NCBI RefSeq assembly: GCF_008634025.1
Contig: NZ_PDCM01000002.1
Location: forward strand, 2,629,001-2,693,000
Direction of reading: 5' to 3'
Length of the DNA stretch: 64,000 bases
Source: Streptomyces albofaciens JCM 4342
Lineage (GTDB): Bacteria; Actinomycetota; Actinomycetes; Streptomycetales; Streptomycetaceae
A program made the translations under genes and the position numbers. The notes beneath the pieces are model-generated. The model saw nothing but the letters and a program-made list of their open reading frames with translations, did not search any database and was not told where the DNA came from. Below are positions 8,874 through 17,321 of the stretch, in pieces (within the stretch, counting starts at the first letter, position 1; every line of letters starts with the position of its first letter).

Positions 8874-9768
8874 GGCTGCCTGCCGGTCCCGGTATGCCGT
8901 CGAAGGCACGCGGGCGGTGCAGGGCCGTCCAGTGGCCCACCGGCCAGGCGATCCAGTCGGCGCGGCCGATCACCTTGCCGACCGGAACGGTGCCGCCGCC
9001 CGGTTCGCCGAGGTGGTCCCGTGAGTCACGTGATCTGCCGCGGTGGTCTCCCATGACCCACAGTTTCCCCTCCGGCACCACGATGTCGAACGCGTCGGAG
9101 GACGGCGCGTCCCCTGGATACAGATAGCCCTCGGCCACCGGCTCGCCGTTCACCTTGATCCGCCCCCGCTTGTCGCAGCAGGTCACCCGGTCCCCGCCGA
9201 CGCCGATGACACGCTTGATGTAGTCGGTGGCCGGGGGCTCGGCCAGGCCCAGCGCCGCGCCCGCCCCCCTGACCAGCCCCGTGACCGGGTTCTCCGACGG
9301 TTCGCTCTGCAGGAACGAGCCGGTGCCGTCGAAAACGATCACGTCGCCCCGGCGCGGCTCGCCGCCGAAGCGGTACGCCAGCTTGTTCACCAGCACCCGG
9401 TCGCCGATCCGCAGGGTGTTCTCCATGGAGGAGCTGGGGATCAGGAAGGGCTGTACGACGAAGGCGCTGAGCAGCAGCACAAACGCCACGCAGACGGCCA
9501 GCAGCAGCACGGGCCGGTGCCACAGGGCCGCCAGGGCCGCCGCCGGCCGGGACATGAGCCGTCGCAGGCGGGGCGCCCGGCGCGGAGAGGCCGCTTCCTG
9601 TGGGGACGTGCCCTGGGCCGTCCGCTCCTCGGAGGCAGGCCGGCCGGCCTCGTCCTCCTTCTCGGAGGAAGGGCGTTCGGGAAAACACGCGGAGCGCGAC
9701 CCCTGCTCCGGCCCCTGCTCGGGGGCGGGAGAGCGGTCGCGCTCCGAAAGCTGTGCGTCGGTGTCCAT
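8866..9768 (-). CDS. sipW: Type I signal peptidase SipW
   Basis: 300 residues, first gene of the sip group, 45 bp after rplS and therefore possibly also read from the rpsP-rplS transcript. About 80 residues of charged cytoplasmic tail precede the membrane helix (PVLLLAVCVAFVLLLSAFVV). The catalytic Ser is Ser114 (IPSSSMENTL) and the Lys is Lys185 (DYIKRVIGVGGDRV); the final box is GDHRGRSRDSRDH. No second C-terminal membrane span is visible, unlike sipY and sipZ. Having four peptidases side by side is characteristic of Streptomyces and matches their heavy secretion load; the individual substrate preferences cannot be read here. Confidence 0.93.
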   Translation of the reverse strand: MDTDAQLSERDRSPAPEQGPEQGSRSACFPERPSSEKEDEAGRPASEERTAQGTSPQEAASPRRAPRLRRLMSRPAAALAALWHRPVLLLAVCVAFVLLLSAFVVQPFLIPSSSMENTLRIGDRVLVNKLAYRFGGEPRRGDVIVFDGTGSFLQSEPSENPVTGLVRGAGAALGLAEPPATDYIKRVIGVGGDRVTCCDKRGRIKVNGEPVAEGYLYPGDAPSSDAFDIVVPEGKLWVMGDHRGRSRDSRDHLGEPGGGTVPVGKVIGRADWIAWPVGHWTALHRPRAFDGIPGPAGSHG

Positions 9769-9813
9769 CGGACCCTGAGCCTATCCGGCCGGTCCAGGAC
9801 GCCGGACGTCTGT

Positions 9814-10161
9814 TCAGCTGTCGCGCTTCTCCTTGATCTTCGCAGCCTTGCCGCGCAGCTCACGGAGGTAGTACAGCTTGGCGCGACGCACGTCACCGCG
9901 GGTCACCAGCTCGATCTTCTCCACGATCGGGGTGTGCACGGGGAAGGTGCGCTCGACGCCGACGGAGAAGCTGACCTTGCGGACCGTGAAGGTCTCGCGC
10001 ACGCCGGCGCCCTGGCGGCGGATGACGACGCCCTTGAACTGCTGCACACGGGAGCGGTTGCCCTCGATGACGCGCACGTGGACGTTGACGGTGTCGCCCG
10101 GGCGGAAGGCCGGGATGTCGCTGCGCAGCGACGCGGAGTCGACGGAGTCGAGAAGGTTCAT
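9814..10161 (-). CDS. rplS: 50S ribosomal protein bL19
   Basis: 115 residues, [20 protein letters not shown] at the start, with the family core [16 protein letters not shown] and the C-terminal [18 protein letters not shown]. bL19 sits at the interface of the large and small subunits. It is the last gene of the conserved rpsP-khpA-rimM-trmD-rplS group. A short inverted repeat (GTTGATG at 10179-10185, CATCAAC at 10194-10200) lies about 20 bases upstream of its start, in the leader. It could affect translation but has no known counterpart that I can name. Confidence 0.98.
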   Translation of the reverse strand: MNLLDSVDSASLRSDIPAFRPGDTVNVHVRVIEGNRSRVQQFKGVVIRRQGAGVRETFTVRKVSFSVGVERTFPVHTPIVEKIELVTRGDVRRAKLYYLRELRGKAAKIKEKRDS

Positions 10162-10292
10162 GACCCACTGCTTTCTTCGTTGATGCCACAGGTCATCAAC
10201 GGAACCGGAAGTTCAGATGAGGTTGCCGTTCCGTCGGGCGGGCGTCGTTCCCCCTGTGGCAGGGGCGCGCGCCGGACGCACACAGCAGCGGC

Positions 10293-11102
10293 CTATTCTT
10301 CCACGGCGTCCCGGGTACGCCCAAATCGACCGTCCGTTCCCTCGGCCCACCCCAGGATGGAGAGGGTTTCGCGGTCCTTCTTGTCGAAGGCGGCCGGGTC
10401 GGCGCGCTCGATGAGGTCGGGGCGGTTGCGGTCGGTACGGCGGAACGCCTCGTCGCGGCGCCAGCGGGCGATCTTGCCGTGGTGGCCGCTGAGCAGGACC
10501 TCGGGGATGCCGCGGCCGCGCCACTCGGGCGGCTTCGTGTAGACCGGTCCCTCCAGGAGGTCCGCCATCGCACCGGGGGCGAAGGAGTCGTCCTGGTGGG
10601 AGGCCGAATTGCCCAGTACGCCGGGCAGCAGCCGGGCGATGGCCTCGACCATGACGAGCACCGGGGCCTCACCTCCCGCGAGCACATAGTCGCCGATGGA
10701 GACCTCGCGGACGTCCACGCGGTCGCCGTACTCCTCGATGACGCGGCGGTCGATGCCCTCGTAACGCGCCGGGGTGAAGACCAGCCAGGGCTTCTCGGAG
10801 AGCTCGACGGCAAGCTGCTGAGTGAAGGGCCGGCCGCTCGGCGTGGGGACGACGATGACCGGCTCGCCCTCCTGGGAGTCGATGACCGAGTCCAGCGCCT
10901 CGCCCCACGGCTCGGGCTTCATGACCATGCCGGGGCCGCCGCCGTACGGCGTGTCGTCGACGGTGTTGTGCTTGTCGTGGGTCCAGTCCCGCAGGTCGTG
11001 GATGCGCACGTCGAGCTGGCCGCGGGCGCGCGCCTTGCCGACCAGGGAGACGTTGAGCGGTTCCAGGTACTCCGGGAAGATCGTGACGATGTCGAGCCGC
11101 AT
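10293..11102 (-). CDS. trmD: tRNA (guanosine(37)-N1)-methyltransferase TrmD
   Basis: 269 residues. SpoU-TrmD knot methyltransferase that makes m1G37 in tRNAs reading codons starting with C, preventing +1 frameshifts. The start [19 protein letters not shown], the TPYGGGPGMVMKPEP stretch and the knot region (YVLAGGEAPVLVMVEAIARL, LPGVLGN) are all present. The ATG overlaps the rimM stop in TGATG, so translation is coupled to rimM. A GTG one codon earlier is possible. About 130 bp separate it from rplS. Confidence 0.97.
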   Translation of the reverse strand: MRLDIVTIFPEYLEPLNVSLVGKARARGQLDVRIHDLRDWTHDKHNTVDDTPYGGGPGMVMKPEPWGEALDSVIDSQEGEPVIVVPTPSGRPFTQQLAVELSEKPWLVFTPARYEGIDRRVIEEYGDRVDVREVSIGDYVLAGGEAPVLVMVEAIARLLPGVLGNSASHQDDSFAPGAMADLLEGPVYTKPPEWRGRGIPEVLLSGHHGKIARWRRDEAFRRTDRNRPDLIERADPAAFDKKDRETLSILGWAEGTDGRFGRTRDAVEE

Positions 11103-11656
11103 CACACGTCCTCGCCCGCGTCACGGGCCGAGGCCACCTCGGCCCGGCTGTCGTCGAGCAGGCCGGCCGGGGGGTCGACGACGGCCTTCTGCTGCGCCAG
11201 GTCGATCTCCGGCACGATCTCGGAGACGAACGGGATCATGATCTCGCCACCGTCCGGGCGCCGGACGATCAGCAGGTCCTGGTAGGGCAGGTGGGAGATC
11301 TCGGTGATGCGTCCGACGGGCGTGCCGTCGGTGGTGACCACGTCGAGATCGATGAGCTGGTGGTCGTAGAACTCCTCGGGGTCCTCGGGGACCTCCTCGG
11401 GGTCGACCTCCGCGATCAGCAGCGTGTTGCGCAGCGCCTCGGCGCCCGTACGGTCGCGGACGCCCTCGAAGCGCAGCAGCAGGCGCCCGCTGTGCACCCG
11501 GCCGGTCTCGATGGTCAGCGGGCCGGCGGTGGGCGGGTCCGTGGCGAGTACGGCGCCGGGTGCGAGTCGCAGTTCCGGCTCGTCGGTCCGCACCTCGACG
11601 GTGACCTCGCCCTTGATGCCGTGGGCGCGGCCGATCCGCGCGACTACCAGCTGCAC
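11102..11656 (-). CDS. rimM: Ribosome maturation factor RimM
   Basis: 184 residues. RimM helps assemble the 30S head near uS19. The N-terminal RimM domain ([20 protein letters not shown]) and C-terminal PRC barrel ([33 protein letters not shown]) are both intact. The C-terminus has an acidic tail ending in the overlap with trmD. It is in the standard place between khpA and trmD; a hairpin at 11770-11805 lies between it and khpA. Confidence 0.96.
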   Translation of the reverse strand: MQLVVARIGRAHGIKGEVTVEVRTDEPELRLAPGAVLATDPPTAGPLTIETGRVHSGRLLLRFEGVRDRTGAEALRNTLLIAEVDPEEVPEDPEEFYDHQLIDLDVVTTDGTPVGRITEISHLPYQDLLIVRRPDGGEIMIPFVSEIVPEIDLAQQKAVVDPPAGLLDDSRAEVASARDAGEDV

Positions 11657-11769
11657 AGTGGCCCCTCTTCGCGGCGGCCGCCGCCGCTCGCGCGGTGGTC
11701 GTGCTCGCCGTCGTGGTTCATCGATCGGTGATTTCGGTCATACGGACATCGTCGCAGACGCCTATGACA

Positions 11770-11805
11770 ACGGGCCGGGGTGAGCCGTAGCCCTCCCCGG
11801 CCCGT
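11770..11805 (-). terminator. Strong hairpin between khpA and rimM
   Basis: Perfect 11-base arms, ACGGGCCGGGG at 11770-11780 and CCCCGGCCCGT at 11795-11805, around a 14-base loop. Read on the minus strand it is followed by TTGTC, a weak T tract. It lies about 40 bp after khpA and could terminate or attenuate the rpsP-khpA message ahead of rimM-trmD-rplS. This would let the ribosomal proteins and maturation factors be expressed at different levels. Confidence 0.5.
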
Positions 11806-11844
11806 GCCGGTACTGCCTGGTCCGGGGGCTCGCCCCGGTTCTGC

Positions 11845-12084
11845 TCAGCGGACCTGGTCCACGTCGACGAGGTCGACCCGGATACCACGGCCGCCGATGG
11901 CGCCTACGACCGTTCGCAGGGCGCGCGCGGTGCGGCCGTTGCGGCCGATCACCTTGCCGAGGTCGTCGGGGTGGACCCGGACCTCCAGCACGCGCCCGCG
12001 GCGCAGGGTGCGCGAGGCGACCTGCACGTCGTCGGGGTTGTCGACGATGCCCTTTACGAGGTGCTCGAGGGCCTCCTCGAGCAT
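11845..12084 (-). CDS. khpA: KH-domain RNA-binding protein (KhpA)
   Basis: 79 residues forming a single KH domain, with the GXXG loop as IGRNGRTARAL near residues 46-56 and the following VVGAIGGRGIRVDLVDVD strand. KhpA-type proteins bind RNA, often together with KhpB, and affect cell-envelope and translation-related transcripts in Gram-positive bacteria. It starts two bases after the rpsP stop, so the two are co-translated. Position between rpsP and rimM is conserved in Actinobacteria and Firmicutes. Confidence 0.93.
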   Translation of the reverse strand: MLEEALEHLVKGIVDNPDDVQVASRTLRRGRVLEVRVHPDDLGKVIGRNGRTARALRTVVGAIGGRGIRVDLVDVDQVR

Positions 12085-12086
12085 GA

Positions 12087-12527
12087 TCAGGACTCGGTCG
12101 ACTCAGAGGTGGACTCGGCCTCGGCCTCGTCCGCCTTCTTGTCAGCCTTCTTCGCCTTCGGGGTGATGGCCTCACCCTTCGGCTCGTCGCCGGCGTCCTT
12201 GGCCAGGGCCTCGAACAGGGCGCTCTTGTCGGCCTTCGGCTCGGCGACCTTCATCGGCGCCGGGGCGGGCAGGCCCTTGAACTTCTGCCAGTCACCGGTG
12301 ACCTTGAGGATGGCCAGGACGGGCTCGGTCGGCTGCGCGCCGACACCCAGCCAGTACTGGACACGCTCGGAGTCGACCTCGATGCGCGACGGGTTCTGCA
12401 CCGGGTGGTACAGACCGATCTCCTCGATGGCCCGGCCGTCACGGCGGGTACGGGAGTCGGCGACGATGATGCGGTAGTGAGGCGCGCGGATCTTGCCCAG
12501 ACGCTTCAGCTTGATCTTGACTGCCAC
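12087..12527 (-). CDS. rpsP: 30S ribosomal protein bS16
   Basis: 146 residues from the GTG at 12527, which gives the canonical start [24 protein letters not shown] lies 11 bases upstream. The bS16 core ends near residue 85 ([16 protein letters not shown]). The remainder is an Ala/Lys/Glu-rich actinobacterial extension ending in a Ser/Thr/Glu repeat ([12 protein letters not shown]). bS16 is an early 30S assembly protein. It is the first gene of the rpsP-khpA-rimM-trmD-rplS group. Confidence 0.97.
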   Translation of the reverse strand: MAVKIKLKRLGKIRAPHYRIIVADSRTRRDGRAIEEIGLYHPVQNPSRIEVDSERVQYWLGVGAQPTEPVLAILKVTGDWQKFKGLPAPAPMKVAEPKADKSALFEALAKDAGDEPKGEAITPKAKKADKKADEAEAESTSESTES

Positions 12528-12683
12528 GGGAGTGGTGTCTCCTGGTCTTGACGTGGTTGGGCACAACGGGATGCCACGTGGGGTTGCGGTACTCGGAGTG
12601 CCCGATGGACGCGCCAGCCGGAGGAGAGAGGGGTCCTGTGCGACTGTCGAGTACAGCTAGCCATTGTGCCACACCACTCCAGG

Positions 12684-13298
12684 TCAGCCGACCGCGGCCA
12701 CCTCGGGAATCCGGAACGGCTTGCCGCAGCCGCCGCAGACGATGGGCGCCTGCGCCAGCACGGACGGGACGACCCGGACATTCCTGCCGCAATCACAGAC
12801 AGCCTTGACGCGTACACCGCCACCGGATGAGCCATGCCGAGCGGCCGGCCCCCGGAAGCTTCGGGCACTGTCGGCCGTGGTCGCGGCGGAGTGCGCCTTG
12901 AGGGCTCTGGCGAGCCGCTCGATGGTGGGACGGTAGCGCCTTCGGGCCTCGGGGTTGAGCGTGACCAGCGAGAAGCCGCTGCTCGGATGCGGCTCGTCGA
13001 CGTGGTCGAGGCCCAACTCCTCGGCGATCGCGAGGAATCGACGGTTGTGGTAGCGGCCTGCGCGCGAGGTGTCGCGGACGCCGCGGGCGGCGGCGATGCC
13101 GTGGACTGCCTCGTGCAGCAGCCGTTCGAAGGAGAGCTCGGCGCCACAGGCGGACGACGACTCCCCGATCAAGGACTCGGGCGCGGCCAGGTCCGGCAGC
13201 TCGGGGTGGTGCCGTTGAATGTCGGCCCACGCGAGCGCCAGCTCGGCGGCGAGAACAGGCGGTGTCGTGCTCACGTCGTGACAACGAGCCGGGCCCAT
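12684..13298 (-). CDS. SprT-like zinc protein (putative metallopeptidase)
   Basis: 204 residues. The sequence LLHEAVHGIAA (His62, Glu63, His66) is an HEXXH zinc-metalloprotease motif, followed by the GRYHNRRFLAIAEELGL stretch found in SprT-domain proteins. The C-terminus has a zinc-ribbon-like pair, CDCGRNVRV and CGGCGKPF. This combination of HEXXH core and C-terminal zinc ribbon is the SprT/Spartan layout; Spartan cleaves DNA-protein crosslinks, but the bacterial function is largely unknown. I use the ATG at 13298; a GTG at 13274 would remove eight residues. It lies upstream of rpsP on the same strand, 116 bp away. The motif is clear; protease activity is inferred. Confidence 0.8.
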   Translation of the reverse strand: MGPARCHDVSTTPPVLAAELALAWADIQRHHPELPDLAAPESLIGESSSACGAELSFERLLHEAVHGIAAARGVRDTSRAGRYHNRRFLAIAEELGLDHVDEPHPSSGFSLVTLNPEARRRYRPTIERLARALKAHSAATTADSARSFRGPAARHGSSGGGVRVKAVCDCGRNVRVVPSVLAQAPIVCGGCGKPFRIPEVAAVG

Positions 13299-14075
13299 CC
13301 AGTGTTCCGATTACGGGGCATCTCAAATAATTTGCACGTACCGGTCAGTTTCTGGTCATGGGTTTCGAGGACGGCGTGTGCGCAGAACTGCGGAGAAGGC
13401 GCGCGCCAGGTGGCAAGCCGGGGCGTACCCGCGCGTACGCCCCGGCGCGTAAGAGATGTGTACGCGCCGGGGCATCGGTGGCCCATGGGTCGCGACGTGA
13501 CCCCGGTGGAATCCGGTGGGACCCGGCGGCGTGCGCGACGATCGCGATGCTATCGGGAGGCGTGTCGGCACCCGGCACCGCCCCGCCGTCTGTTTGCAGA
13601 CACCGTACGGCTCTCGTACGCCCGGCGGATGGGCTCCGCGGGCAGCGGGGGTGCCGGCCCTGTCGGAGAACGCGCCCGTTCCGGACGCCGCCCCGGTGGT
13701 GCCTCCCCATGGACACCGGACCCGAGCGGCGCGCCGCCGCTTCCGCTCACAGCCCTGCCGAGATGCCTCCCGCCGCAGTACGCCAGCGCCCCGAACCCCT
13801 GTTGTGTACGGGAAATACCGTCCACCTGTGATGTGAGCAGAGGCGCTTTCGTCCTGACGTATGTGTTGCGGGCGCGACAGTTTGCGTCACCGTCCCGAAA
13901 AGCACCCCGGCGCACCGAGGGGCGCGCGGGAGACAACCCCGGCGCACCCCTGGACTCAGGCACGGATGGGGAGTTGTCTGGAATGCGGGGGGCGCACGAC
14001 GCGAACACAGGGGCGGGACACGGGGGCGATCGATCACTGACAGCTTCGGGTTCTCGGCGGATTGGGGCGCTTTCG
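13299..14075. other. Long gene-free stretch with a large hairpin
   Basis: About 680-780 bp between divergent genes. Open frames on both strands have irregular composition and no recognisable domain, so I call none. A 13-base perfect stem lies at 13439-13451 and 13461-13473 (core CCCCGGCGCGTA / TACGCGCCGGGG, nine-base loop). Promoters for the SprT-like gene (leftward) and the methyltransferase (rightward) should be here. A weakly transcribed small RNA cannot be excluded. Confidence 0.4.
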
Positions 14076-14951
14076 ATGACACCCACGCTCGTACGGCATC
14101 ACCTCCGGCAGTCCGGCTCTCCCGGCTCGTACGGCTCCACGGCACCGGCCGATCCCTGCGCGCGCGCCCGTGACTGGGCCGAGATCCAGGAACGGATGCT
14201 GGTGCCGCTGTACGAGGCCGTCTACGACCGGATGGATGTCGGGACGCACACCAGGCTGCTGGGCCTGGGCTGCGGTTCCGGGCTCGCGCTGCTGATCGCC
14301 GCTGCCCGCGGCGCGCAGGTCTGCGGTGTGGACCTGGACGAACAACGGCTGGATCTCGCGCGGCAACGACTGGCACCCGACTCCGCGCGCGAGGCCCGGG
14401 ACGACGCGATGCGTGCCACCGTACTGGCATGCGGGGGCCCGGAACGGGCTGCGGACCCCGGCGGCGGCTCCTTCAATATGGTGACGGCCTTTCACCCGGT
14501 GGGCTGCGTCAGCAGCATCGAGGGCCTGACCGCTTCTCTGGTGACGGCGGCCGGACTCACGGAGCACGGCAGTCCCGTGGTGCTGGGCGGCTGGGGCCCG
14601 GTGGAGCGGTGCGCCACGGCGAGCGTGCTGCGGGTGGCCCAGCGGCTGGCCGACCCCTTGCGCACGGCGGGCGGCTGGCGGCCCAGCGGCCGGGACGATC
14701 TTGAGGAGTTGGCCGACCGGGTGGGCCTGCGGCCCGACGGCTCGGGCCGGGTGGCCTGCCCGTTCGGCTACGGCGACCTGCCGAGCGCGGTGCGAGGGCT
14801 GCTGTCCACGGGTCTGTTCGACGCTGCGCTGGAGGTCACCGACCAGGCGCAGGTGGAGAAGGAGCTGAGCGAGGCGCTGCATCCGCACCAGCGTCCGGAC
14901 GGCACGGTCTGGATGCCGAATGTGTTCCGCTATCTCATCGCCCGCACGTGA
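14076..14951 (+). CDS. SAM-dependent methyltransferase
   Basis: 291 residues. Class I methyltransferase fold: motif I LLGLGCGSGLALLIA (about 61-75), the acidic ribose-binding loop VCGVDLDEQRL, and a later FNMVTAFHPVG segment. The substrate is unknown. The start MTPTLVRHHLRQSG is my choice because homologues I recall begin there. An in-frame ATG at 13983 has the better ribosome site (GGGGAG nine bases upstream) and would add 31 residues. It is the last core-type gene before the yhf cluster, 354 bp upstream of yhfZ. Confidence 0.85.
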   Translation: MTPTLVRHHLRQSGSPGSYGSTAPADPCARARDWAEIQERMLVPLYEAVYDRMDVGTHTRLLGLGCGSGLALLIAAARGAQVCGVDLDEQRLDLARQRLAPDSAREARDDAMRATVLACGGPERAADPGGGSFNMVTAFHPVGCVSSIEGLTASLVTAAGLTEHGSPVVLGGWGPVERCATASVLRVAQRLADPLRTAGGWRPSGRDDLEELADRVGLRPDGSGRVACPFGYGDLPSAVRGLLSTGLFDAALEVTDQAQVEKELSEALHPHQRPDGTVWMPNVFRYLIART

Positions 14952-15305
14952 CTCCTACGATCCCCGCCCAGGCTGCCGACGTTGCCGATGATCTGACGCC
15001 CTGAACTCCGATAACCCGCCACTGCCAGTACGTCCGCCCGTCCCTCGCCGAGGCTTCGCCGGCCGCGGCGCGGGCTTCCGGAACGGCCGGCCCACGCCGT
15101 GCCGCACGCTGCCCGTGCCGCGCTCCGCAGCCGTCCTTACGCCGTTGCGGCATGCGGCGCGGACGGCCACCGCGGCGATGGTGTCGTCACGCCCCTTCCC
15201 CCTTGCCCGCAACCGCGAGGACGCCGAGCGCGTCATCGCGGGGCCCCACGCGTTCACCCTCGCGAGCGATCCCCAATATCCAGAATTCTGTTTACTGTGA
15301 TTTCC
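14952..15305 (+). promoter_or_regulatory. yhfZ upstream region with AT-rich palindrome
   Basis: 354 bp with no gene that I can support. The last 35 bases before yhfZ are strikingly AT-rich for this chromosome. They hold the perfect 10-bp palindrome CAGAATTCTG at 15281-15290, with a CAATAT -10-like hexamer at 15274-15279. The palindrome sits 15 bases before the yhfZ ATG, a natural place for YhfZ to bind and repress its own gene. No Shine-Dalgarno sequence is visible. Operator function is inferred only. Confidence 0.35.
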
Positions 15306-16253
15306 ATGAACAGCATCGACGAACGGTTCCTGACCCGCAACGGACACGCCGCCAGGCGGCTCGCCGCCCTCCTGATCAATCAGCCCACCGAAGGCGAGGC
15401 CGCACGACTCCCCCGAGTGCGCGACCTGGCCGCGCGCCTCGGGGTCGGCAACGGCACGGTGCAGGCCGCGCTCCAACTCCTGGAGGAATCGGGGGCGATA
15501 GACACGGTGGCCCGCGGACACCTCGGCACCTTCCTGGTCCGTTCCGACCGCGCCATACTGTGGCGCCTCGCGGGTCTGGGCACCGTTCTCGCCGCGATGC
15601 CGTTGCCCCACTCGCGTCGTCACGAGGGCCTGGCGACCGGCTTGCGCGGCGCGTTCGAGAAGACCGGCGCGCCCTTCGCGATCACCTTCATGCGCGGTGC
15701 GGCGACCCGCGTGGCGGCCCTGCTGGAGGGGAAGGCCGATCTGGCGGTGCTGTCCCGCTTCTCCGCCGACGCGCTGATGGAGCGGCATCCGATCGAGTTG
15801 ATCGCCGATCTCGGCCCGACCACCTATGCAGGCGCCCACGGGCTGCTGCTGCGGCACGGCGTCCAGCCCGACAGCGAAGGCCTGCGGGTCGCGGTGGATC
15901 AGACGTCGGAGGACCAACGCGCACTGGCCGAGCGGGCGTTCGCGGGCCGGACGGATGTGACCTGGCTGGAGAGTTCGTTCACGCAGCTGTACGACCTATT
16001 TGCACAGGACCGGGCCGACGCCACCGTCTGGAACCTCGACGAGGTGCCGGGACAGCTGGCCGGAGAGGTGGACGTACTACCGCTCGACGATGAGACCACC
16101 GGCGATTTCTCCCCCCGGAATTCCAGCGCGGCGCTGATAGCCCGGAAGGAGGGCGGCGAGGCGTTGGCAGCGGTGAGTGGGGCGCTCGATCTGGAGGCCG
16201 TCACCAGCTTGCAGGGCGAGGTGCTGCGAGGAGAGCGCATGCCTGCCTACTGA
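15306..16253 (+). CDS. yhfZ: YhfZ-type GntR-like transcriptional regulator
   Basis: 315 residues. The N-terminal winged helix is of GntR type (RLPRVRDLAARLGVGNGTVQ, then LQLLEESGAIDTVARGHLGT, about residues 35-75). The remaining about 230 residues resemble a two-lobed ligand-binding domain (GAATRVAALLEGKADLAVLS, DQTSEDQRALAERAF), as in the YhfZ C-terminal family, so it probably senses a small molecule. It heads the cluster and is likely its specific regulator. Start ATG at 15306; a GTG three codons earlier is also possible. Length is close to the roughly 300 residues of the E. coli protein. Confidence 0.87.
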   Translation: MNSIDERFLTRNGHAARRLAALLINQPTEGEAARLPRVRDLAARLGVGNGTVQAALQLLEESGAIDTVARGHLGTFLVRSDRAILWRLAGLGTVLAAMPLPHSRRHEGLATGLRGAFEKTGAPFAITFMRGAATRVAALLEGKADLAVLSRFSADALMERHPIELIADLGPTTYAGAHGLLLRHGVQPDSEGLRVAVDQTSEDQRALAERAFAGRTDVTWLESSFTQLYDLFAQDRADATVWNLDEVPGQLAGEVDVLPLDDETTGDFSPRNSSAALIARKEGGEALAAVSGALDLEAVTSLQGEVLRGERMPAY

Positions 16254-16353
16254 GATTACTGAGATCGCCGGTCGGCCAAGGGGCCGGATCTGATCGGAGT
16301 CGGTTCAGGCAGCCGCCCTGCCAGGCCCGACGAAATCCGAGGTGCTGGGCGGA

Positions 16354-16425
16354 CCGCGGCATCGGATCTGTTCGCGGGACCTGGCCTGACTGCGGCACCG
16401 GGACTAGCCGCGGCATCGGAGCCGA
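16354..16425. repeat. Degenerate 18-bp tandem repeat, about four units
   Basis: Units begin at 16354, 16372, 16390 and 16408. Units 1 and 4 share the exact 13-mer CCGCGGCATCGGA (16354-16366 and 16408-16420); unit 3 is CTGCGGCACCGGG and unit 2 is more diverged. The array lies in the 254-bp gap between yhfZ and yhfY. It could be an array of binding sites controlling the structural genes or simply an expanded spacer. Similar 18-bp arrays occur at three other places in this window. Confidence 0.5.
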
Positions 16426-16507
16426 TCGCCGGTGACGCCTCCGCGTTTCGCATGCAATCCGGAAAGACGAGACCTGCTTGTTGGCTACCAGGAGGGGAGG
16501 GACGGCC

Positions 16508-16879
16508 ATGGAGGCCCTGCTCGCACGACGGATCCGGCTCTTCGTGGAGAGCGGTCAGGTACGGCCCGAGGTCGCCGCGTTCGTCCGGGTCGAACTGGAC
16601 GCACTGGCCACCGAAGGGTGTGTGGTCACCGAGGACTCCGCGGGCATGCTCACCAGCCACCTGCTCATGGCATTGACCCGGCTGCAGAACGGCGAGCCGG
16701 TGGCGGAATTCCGCACCGACGGCCTGGCCGCCGCGGAGCTGGCGGAGCATCCCCGAGCCGTCCGGCGGGCCCGCGCCGTTTCCCTACGGGCCGAGCAGGC
16801 CCTCGGCGCCCCGCTCCCCGAGTCCGAGATCAAATTCCTGGCGATGCACTTCGCCCTACTGCGAAGGGACACACCATGA
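16508..16879 (+). CDS. yhfY: YhfY-type PRD domain protein
   Basis: 123 residues from the ATG at 16508, which follows a very strong ribosome site (GGAGGGGAGGG). An upstream TTG at 16478 is less likely. A single PTS-regulation-domain-like unit: the first conserved His is in SHLLMALTRLQNGEPV and the second in ESEIKFLAMHFALLR. PRDs are normally phosphorylated on such histidines by the phosphotransferase system inside transcription regulators. Here, as in E. coli YhfY, the domain stands alone without DNA-binding parts. Its stop overlaps the yhfU start in ATGA, so translation is coupled. A role in sensing or modulating the transport pair YhfU/YhfT is inferred. Confidence 0.82.
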   Translation: MEALLARRIRLFVESGQVRPEVAAFVRVELDALATEGCVVTEDSAGMLTSHLLMALTRLQNGEPVAEFRTDGLAAAELAEHPRAVRRARAVSLRAEQALGAPLPESEIKFLAMHFALLRRDTP

Positions 16880-17232
16880 CGACCATCCTCACCGGCGGGG
16901 TCGGCAAGACCGAGGTCGCGGACGCGGTACGGCGGCTGGCGCCGGCCGGCGTCGAGGCCGTGGTCAGCAACGACATGGACGCCGTGGCGCTGCTGCAAGC
17001 CGGCCGGGCCGACTACTTCCTGGGCACCTGCCAGACCGGAGCCGGTGCGTCATTGGGTGTCCTGGTCGGACTCATGGGTGCTGCCACCTGTCACACCTTC
17101 GGCCGCTCCGTCCCCTCGGTGGAAGAGATCGACACTTTGCTGGACCAGGGCAAGAGAGTGTTCGGCTTCGCCGTGGACCAGGTCGACGCGATCGTGCCCG
17201 CACTGGTTCTGGCCATAGCCACCCGAGCGTGA
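16876..17232 (+). CDS. yhfU: YhfU-type DUF2620 protein
   Basis: 118 residues, no signal peptide. It opens with a strand-and-Gly-rich loop (MTTILTGGVGKTEVADAVRR), then VSNDMDAVALLQAGRADYF, a cysteine motif GTCQTGAGASLG and a C-terminal hydrophobic segment (VPALVLAIATRA). It matches the DUF2620 family to which E. coli YhfU belongs. The fold looks like a small alpha/beta protein of about the size of a PTS IIB subunit. With a PRD gene before it and a multi-spanning membrane protein after it, a cytosolic subunit of a transport system is a reasonable guess, not a demonstrated role. The gene is 89 bp from yhfT. Confidence 0.83.
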   Translation: MTTILTGGVGKTEVADAVRRLAPAGVEAVVSNDMDAVALLQAGRADYFLGTCQTGAGASLGVLVGLMGAATCHTFGRSVPSVEEIDTLLDQGKRVFGFAVDQVDAIVPALVLAIATRA

Positions 17233-17321
17233 CCGCGCCGGACCGCCCCTCGGGGTCCGGCAGGCCTCGGCCCCGCGAGCCGTACGTTCCGATGACATGC
17301 CAGGGCACAAAGGAGTGACCC

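Noticed and set aside
12834..14075. Long N-terminal extension of the methyltransferase frame
   Set aside because: The stretch runs antisense through the SprT-like gene and then through low-complexity spacer; homologues start close to MTPTLV.
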